Origin: a virus
Reading direction: 5' to 3' (one strand)
IMG/VR virus record: IMGVR_UViG_3300023103_000013
Span: 1 to 24,375 of that record
DNA length: 24,375 nucleotides
Made by a program: the position numbers and the translations under genes. Within the stretch, counting starts at the first letter, position 1; the number at the start of each line of letters is the position of its first letter. Of this stretch, positions 21,070-24,375 are shown piece after piece. Below the pieces are notes generated by a model, which saw only the letters and a program-made list of their open reading frames with translations, made no database searches and was not told the DNA's origin.

Positions 21070-23084
21070 CCCTTATTCGCATCCAGCAGAATAGCAACGA
21101 AATCCGACCAAACCCCGTTCTTAACCTTCATAGCCTGGAACAATTGCTCAACCATAATATCCCGCGCAGCCATAGCGTAAATTCGACAGTCGTACAAGTG
21201 ATTTTGCAGGTGCGACTGTTTTTTCTTCCAGATGAACCGGTTATCATTCCCGATAATTTTGTGCTCCGCTTCGAAGTGAATGAAGTAATTATGTAGCAGG
21301 TATTTACCATCGGACGGCGTTGGAAAGTTCATAAACCCGGAAGGCTGAATTTTATGAATCCGCGGATCCCAAGTTTGGTTCATGTAGGTAGATAGAACAT
21401 CTTTTATCTGGTTTACCTGCAAAATCCACAGCTTCCCGCGTTCTAATGCCGGTTTAAATGACCGGTGATCAGCATCGATATGAAGGCCGGAACCGGCTTC
21501 TTTTGCTCCCTTTACCCCGAAAACGTTGTTATTTGTGCTATCAAGGTAGGGGTAAGCATACGATGTTGCCAGGTAACCACTGTCAAGGCATCCCGCAAAT
21601 ATGACCATTCGCCGGCCGGTGTCGGTAACAAGCTTTGTTTCCATGATCCGATCCAGCTCATCCCACACATTATACTCGCCCCCGCGGCGATAAGTCCACG
21701 GCCTGCGGTCTACTTTATAGGAAAGCTGGTTTTCCTTCGGAATAAACGTTCCTATGCTTCCATGATCGATAGAATAGCTTGCGCCAGCTTCCGACCAACC
21801 TACAATTTCGTAATCAAGGCGCGCATCGTCTTCCGTTCCGTTCATGTCGGACCCCAGGGTAATGAATACTATTTTACCGTTACCGTCCTGAATAGAAAGT
21901 TTCTCCGGGATGGTTCCGACCTCATACGTCCTGATATTCATTTGCAGGCTTTCTGCTGATATGCTTTCCCCTTGCGGCTCATAACACTCACCAAGGCACT
22001 GATTAACGAACGTCTGGTGCTTTTTTTCGTCTCGCTTTCCGCCCGGCGGGTTCGCTTCAAGGTAATCCTTTACGTAATCCGTCCATCCCTGCATGTAAAT
22101 TGGCGCATACAGCGCGGATAAATGGTAGCTCACATACTCCGGATCGGTGTGATCGGGTGCTGTTGGCCGGTAATGTCCGGATAAAATCATTTCAGTTTTG
22201 TTCCGATCATCGAAAAAACCGCCGCATTCCTGGCAGATGTAACCGACGGATCCCGGAATAAGCTTCAATTTCTCATCTACCTGCCAGGTTATTCCGGCTT
22301 TTTCACCCGGCTGACACTTGCTGTCAACTTCCCACTCCCACACAATATGCTCGCCGCAGCACGGGCACGGTACATGCCACTTGCGCTGGTCGCCTTTCAG
22401 GTATGCTGGTTCGATGTTCGATGTTTCCAGTCTCTCCGGGCTGGAAATCAAATACAGCTTCATCTTTTTGATGTAAGCCTTGAATCTGGCACGGATCATC
22501 GAAAGCGTATCTCCGGACTCCTTTGTGTCGGACTTCATTGCCTCGTAGTCATCAATAAATCCGTACCTCATCGAAATATTCCGCAGGTATTTGTGGTTCG
22601 CAATACCAAATTTCAGCTCACCCCCGGAAAATTCTTTCTTCGCATTGGTATCTCCGGACTTCGTTTTGCGCGAACGATTCGCAGCTGCACGTATAATGTT
22701 CCGCTGCCGGATGCCGCTGTTGTCAATCATTACGTCAACCTTCTTTACGGCATCCTCAACAAGGGACTCATGCCCCACAAGGAACAGGATATTACCGGGG
22801 TTTTCGCACATGATCCAGCCGATGCCGTTCTCCAGAACAGAAGTTGAAAACCCCAGCTGAGATCCTTTTTTGATTGCGATGATTCGCGCGGGGTGATCGG
22901 GAGCAAGGCAATCGAGAATCTCCCGGGTGTAAGGCGAGTTGTCAAACCGGAACATTCCTTCCATGGTGGATACATCCGAAGTCATAAACCGATTCTGCTC
23001 CGCCCACTCTGATGGCAGTATGTTGCTGATGCGCGACTCTGCCGCGTAAAAAATATCGTCGATTACGTCTTTAATATCACTCAT
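21066..23084 (-). CDS. Terminase large subunit (GpA family)
   Basis: This 672-residue protein packages DNA into the prohead. The ATPase half has a deviant Walker A, KKGSQLGFST (72-81), without the usual GKT, similar to the deviant form in lambda gpA. A Walker B-like GFIDDYE follows at about 175-181, and a coupling ISSPERLETSN at about 213. A zinc-binding insertion has Cys240/242/243 (CPCCGEH) and Cys284/287 (ICQECGG). The nuclease half starts near ITLGSDMNG (D413) and includes CLDSGYLATSYAYPY (about 507-521). Length is usual for GpA terminases. It overlaps the 85-residue gene upstream by 8 bases. Portal does not follow it, which is unusual. Confidence 0.92.
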   Translation of the reverse strand: MSDIKDVIDDIFYAAESRISNILPSEWAEQNRFMTSDVSTMEGMFRFDNSPYTREILDCLAPDHPARIIAIKKGSQLGFSTSVLENGIGWIMCENPGNILFLVGHESLVEDAVKKVDVMIDNSGIRQRNIIRAAANRSRKTKSGDTNAKKEFSGGELKFGIANHKYLRNISMRYGFIDDYEAMKSDTKESGDTLSMIRARFKAYIKKMKLYLISSPERLETSNIEPAYLKGDQRKWHVPCPCCGEHIVWEWEVDSKCQPGEKAGITWQVDEKLKLIPGSVGYICQECGGFFDDRNKTEMILSGHYRPTAPDHTDPEYVSYHLSALYAPIYMQGWTDYVKDYLEANPPGGKRDEKKHQTFVNQCLGECYEPQGESISAESLQMNIRTYEVGTIPEKLSIQDGNGKIVFITLGSDMNGTEDDARLDYEIVGWSEAGASYSIDHGSIGTFIPKENQLSYKVDRRPWTYRRGGEYNVWDELDRIMETKLVTDTGRRMVIFAGCLDSGYLATSYAYPYLDSTNNNVFGVKGAKEAGSGLHIDADHRSFKPALERGKLWILQVNQIKDVLSTYMNQTWDPRIHKIQPSGFMNFPTPSDGKYLLHNYFIHFEAEHKIIGNDNRFIWKKKQSHLQNHLYDCRIYAMAARDIMVEQLFQAMKVKNGVWSDFVAILLDANKG

Positions 23085-23334
23085 GATATTTTATTCTTTT
23101 TTTTCTGCAAACAAAAGACATGATCAGATCGTATGTATCTCGTTTAATCTGACCCTTCAATTTAGAGAATGTTTTATTAAGCCTCCAAAACTGGAATCCT
23201 GATGTTTTTGATATTGATACAATTTCCTCATAAGCTAAGTATTTACTTTCATCAAATGAAGGAAATAACACCTCATCGTAGTACATTCTAATCAGTTCAT
23301 CTTCCTCAGAAGATATTTTTTTATTCTTCATCAC
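23077..23334 (-). CDS. Small unknown protein between the terminase subunits
   Basis: This 85-residue, charged and aromatic protein opens MMKNKKISSEEDELIRMYYD, then has FDESKYLAYEEIVSISKTSG and a basic end IKRDTYDLIMSFVCRKKRIK. It overlaps both neighbours (14 and 8 bases), so it is translated with them. It is richer in A and T than the terminase genes beside it. It may be a terminase accessory or a late insertion; no family recognised. Confidence 0.5.
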   Translation of the reverse strand: MMKNKKISSEEDELIRMYYDEVLFPSFDESKYLAYEEIVSISKTSGFQFWRLNKTFSKLKGQIKRDTYDLIMSFVCRKKRIKYHE

Positions 23335-23965
23335 CCTGTTCTAATTGCTCATGTTGTGAGGTTCCGATAGCGTTTTTAAGCTGCGCCTTAGCGTCATTCA
23401 CTGACTTACTGTGCAGCGCGTTCAGCCCGCCAACAAGTTTACCGGTAAAAGTAACGCGTTCCAGCTCTGAAATGCCGTGCTGATGGCAGATATCGACCAC
23501 CGTTTGTTCCGAAAATGATTTGTAATTACGTAGGAATGACTTGGAAAGCTGTGAGATGATCTCCTTTACCAGGGCGATCGGGATGTTGTCACCCTTCATT
23601 ACCGCAAGACGTTCCAGCGCGATCTCTGTATCAACCTCCTTTTTCCGCAGCTCGGCCTCAGTCTTCTTAATGTCGAGGTCGAATTTATTGATCGTTGATT
23701 TCTCCGCGGCCTTCTTTACCTTTGGTGAAATCTTTACGCCAGCCGTAGCCAGTAGTGTTGGAGCGTCAGGTGTCACGACCTTTTCGGCAGACTTCACCGC
23801 TTTTTCCCTTCGGTTCTTCACCCAGTACGCGTTCTCCGGTCGCGTATCGTCGATCGTCTTGCCGTCAGGCTCCAAAACAATGTTCCCGCGCTTAATGTAC
23901 GTGGCTAAATTACCCTTTGCCAAGCCGTGAAGCCTCTCAAACTCCGGTCTACTGAACCTCGCCAC
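23321..23965 (-). CDS. Terminase small subunit candidate
   Basis: This 214-residue protein lies just upstream of the large terminase, the expected place. Residues 1-55 look like a winged-helix or MerR-like DNA-binding unit: FSRPEFERLHGLAKGNLATY then IKRGNIVLEPDGKTIDDTRP. A Lys/Ala linker follows, then a long charged coiled-coil part (KFDLDIKKTEAELRKKEVDT then EIALERLAVMKG), a common small-terminase build (DNA binding, coiled coil, oligomer tail). It probably recognises the packaging start; repeats upstream at 24282-24327 are a possible target. Confidence 0.65.
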   Translation of the reverse strand: MARFSRPEFERLHGLAKGNLATYIKRGNIVLEPDGKTIDDTRPENAYWVKNRREKAVKSAEKVVTPDAPTLLATAGVKISPKVKKAAEKSTINKFDLDIKKTEAELRKKEVDTEIALERLAVMKGDNIPIALVKEIISQLSKSFLRNYKSFSEQTVVDICHQHGISELERVTFTGKLVGGLNALHSKSVNDAKAQLKNAIGTSQHEQLEQGDEE

Positions 23966-24257
23966 TCTCGAAAAGTCTTGTTAGGTGACGACGAGCACGG
24001 CGATTAGGGGCCGAGTTGATGGTTTCAGTCTTGAATTTTTCGTATTTCTCCGGCGATCGCAGGTATTCATTGGTAATGTCTACCTCCGGCTGACGGTTCA
24101 GCCAGTGCCACATATACGAAAACCCGAGAAACAGGATCACTCCAAAATAAAACGATTCGAAATAACTGAAAATTGCGGCTCCTGCGTAAAGCAATTGGAG
24201 GCAATAACACCCCCATCTGATTAGCTGCCGATACTGTTGAATTTTTTGTGAACCCAT
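23949..24257 (-). CDS. Small two-helix membrane protein upstream of the terminase genes
   Basis: I take the ATG at 24257 as the start; the in-frame sequence further upstream runs through promoter-like DNA. The 102-residue product opens MGSQKIQQYRQLIRWGCYCL, with two hydrophobic segments: CYCLQLLYAGAAIFSYF (about 18-34) and FYFGVILFLGFSYMWHW (about 37-53), closely spaced like a helical hairpin. A charged cytoplasmic tail follows. It overlaps the small-terminase gene by 17 bases. The shape could suit a holin, and no other holin is visible, but nothing proves it. Confidence 0.55.
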   Translation of the reverse strand: MGSQKIQQYRQLIRWGCYCLQLLYAGAAIFSYFESFYFGVILFLGFSYMWHWLNRQPEVDITNEYLRSPEKYEKFKTETINSAPNRRARRHLTRLFESGEVQ

Positions 24258-24281
24258 TGATTTTACTACGTAAGCAAGCGT

Positions 24282-24327
24282 TTGTGACCCTGTAAATATA
24301 CGAAAAAGGTCACAGGCGGGGTCACAA
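24282..24327 (-). promoter_or_regulatory. Repeat cluster with promoter-like element upstream of the packaging operon
   Basis: Three copies of the TGTGACC motif lie here: TTGTGACCC (24282-24290), its inverted form GGTCACA (24308-24314) and GGGTCACAA (24319-24327). The outer pair is a 9-bp perfect inverted repeat. Between them is TATATTTA (minus, 24300-24293), one base from TAnnTTTG, giving a start near 24288. No -33 element is present at the right distance. The sites could bind an activator or repressor, or the small terminase (as R sites do in lambda cosB). Confidence 0.55.
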
Positions 24328-24375
24328 CGGTTTGAAAAAGTTGACAGATTTAAAAAACCGGGGCTTCGCATCCTT

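Overview
The window is part of a contractile-tailed (myovirus-type) phage or prophage of a Bacteroidota host. Three things point to that host. Several intergenic regions carry the Bacteroidota promoter pattern (TTTG or GTTG, 19 bases, TAnnTTTG). Gene starts lack Shine-Dalgarno sequences. One gene ends in a domain resembling a type IX secretion (T9SS) sorting signal. I cannot place it below phylum level. The tail genes resemble the Mu type: sheath, tube, frameshifted chaperone, tape measure, gp46, gp47, gp48 and a DNA-circularisation N-domain protein.

Layout, left to right. (1) 1-13513, minus strand: the late tail and lysis region. In transcription order it runs sheath (13513-12002), tube, chaperone with a -1 frameshift extension, tape measure, gp46-like, a small fibre-associated protein, a signal-peptide fibre, baseplate J (gp47), gp48-like protein, fibre, a signal-peptide paralogue of the fibre tip, a roughly 890-nt stretch without genes that has its own promoter and terminator, GH108 endolysin, a tRNA-like gene, a basic gp10-like protein, the DNA_circ_N protein, and the start of a pentapeptide-repeat-like gene that runs off the left edge. 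(2) 13514-13777: divergent control region. (3) 13778-21069, plus strand: early region. It has a replication initiator with five 11-bp iterons inside its gene, a RecA-like/DnaB-like helicase, then small accessory genes, including a secreted T9SS-type protein behind its own strong promoter. (4) 21066-24257, minus strand: packaging genes, with a membrane protein, a small-terminase candidate, a small unknown protein and a GpA-type large terminase. The terminase converges tail to tail with the early region.

Portal, protease, major capsid, integrase, repressor, holin, tail spike and hub are not in the window. The early module therefore lies between terminase and tail genes, and the head genes must be outside the window.

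The most remarkable region is 2881-3768 (minus strand). It lies between a terminator plus Bacteroidota promoter on one side and a 10-bp-stem terminator on the other. It has no credible ORF but is dense in perfect hairpins and has an 8-bp long-range loop pairing. It sits next to the endolysin and the tRNA-like gene. This setting matches the giant ornate phage RNAs (GOLLD and ROOL classes), and the region is best read as a large structured non-coding RNA of that kind or a new class. Next to it is a small secreted copy of the fibre-tip domain in its own transcription unit. Together they look like an accessory cassette inserted in the late operon.
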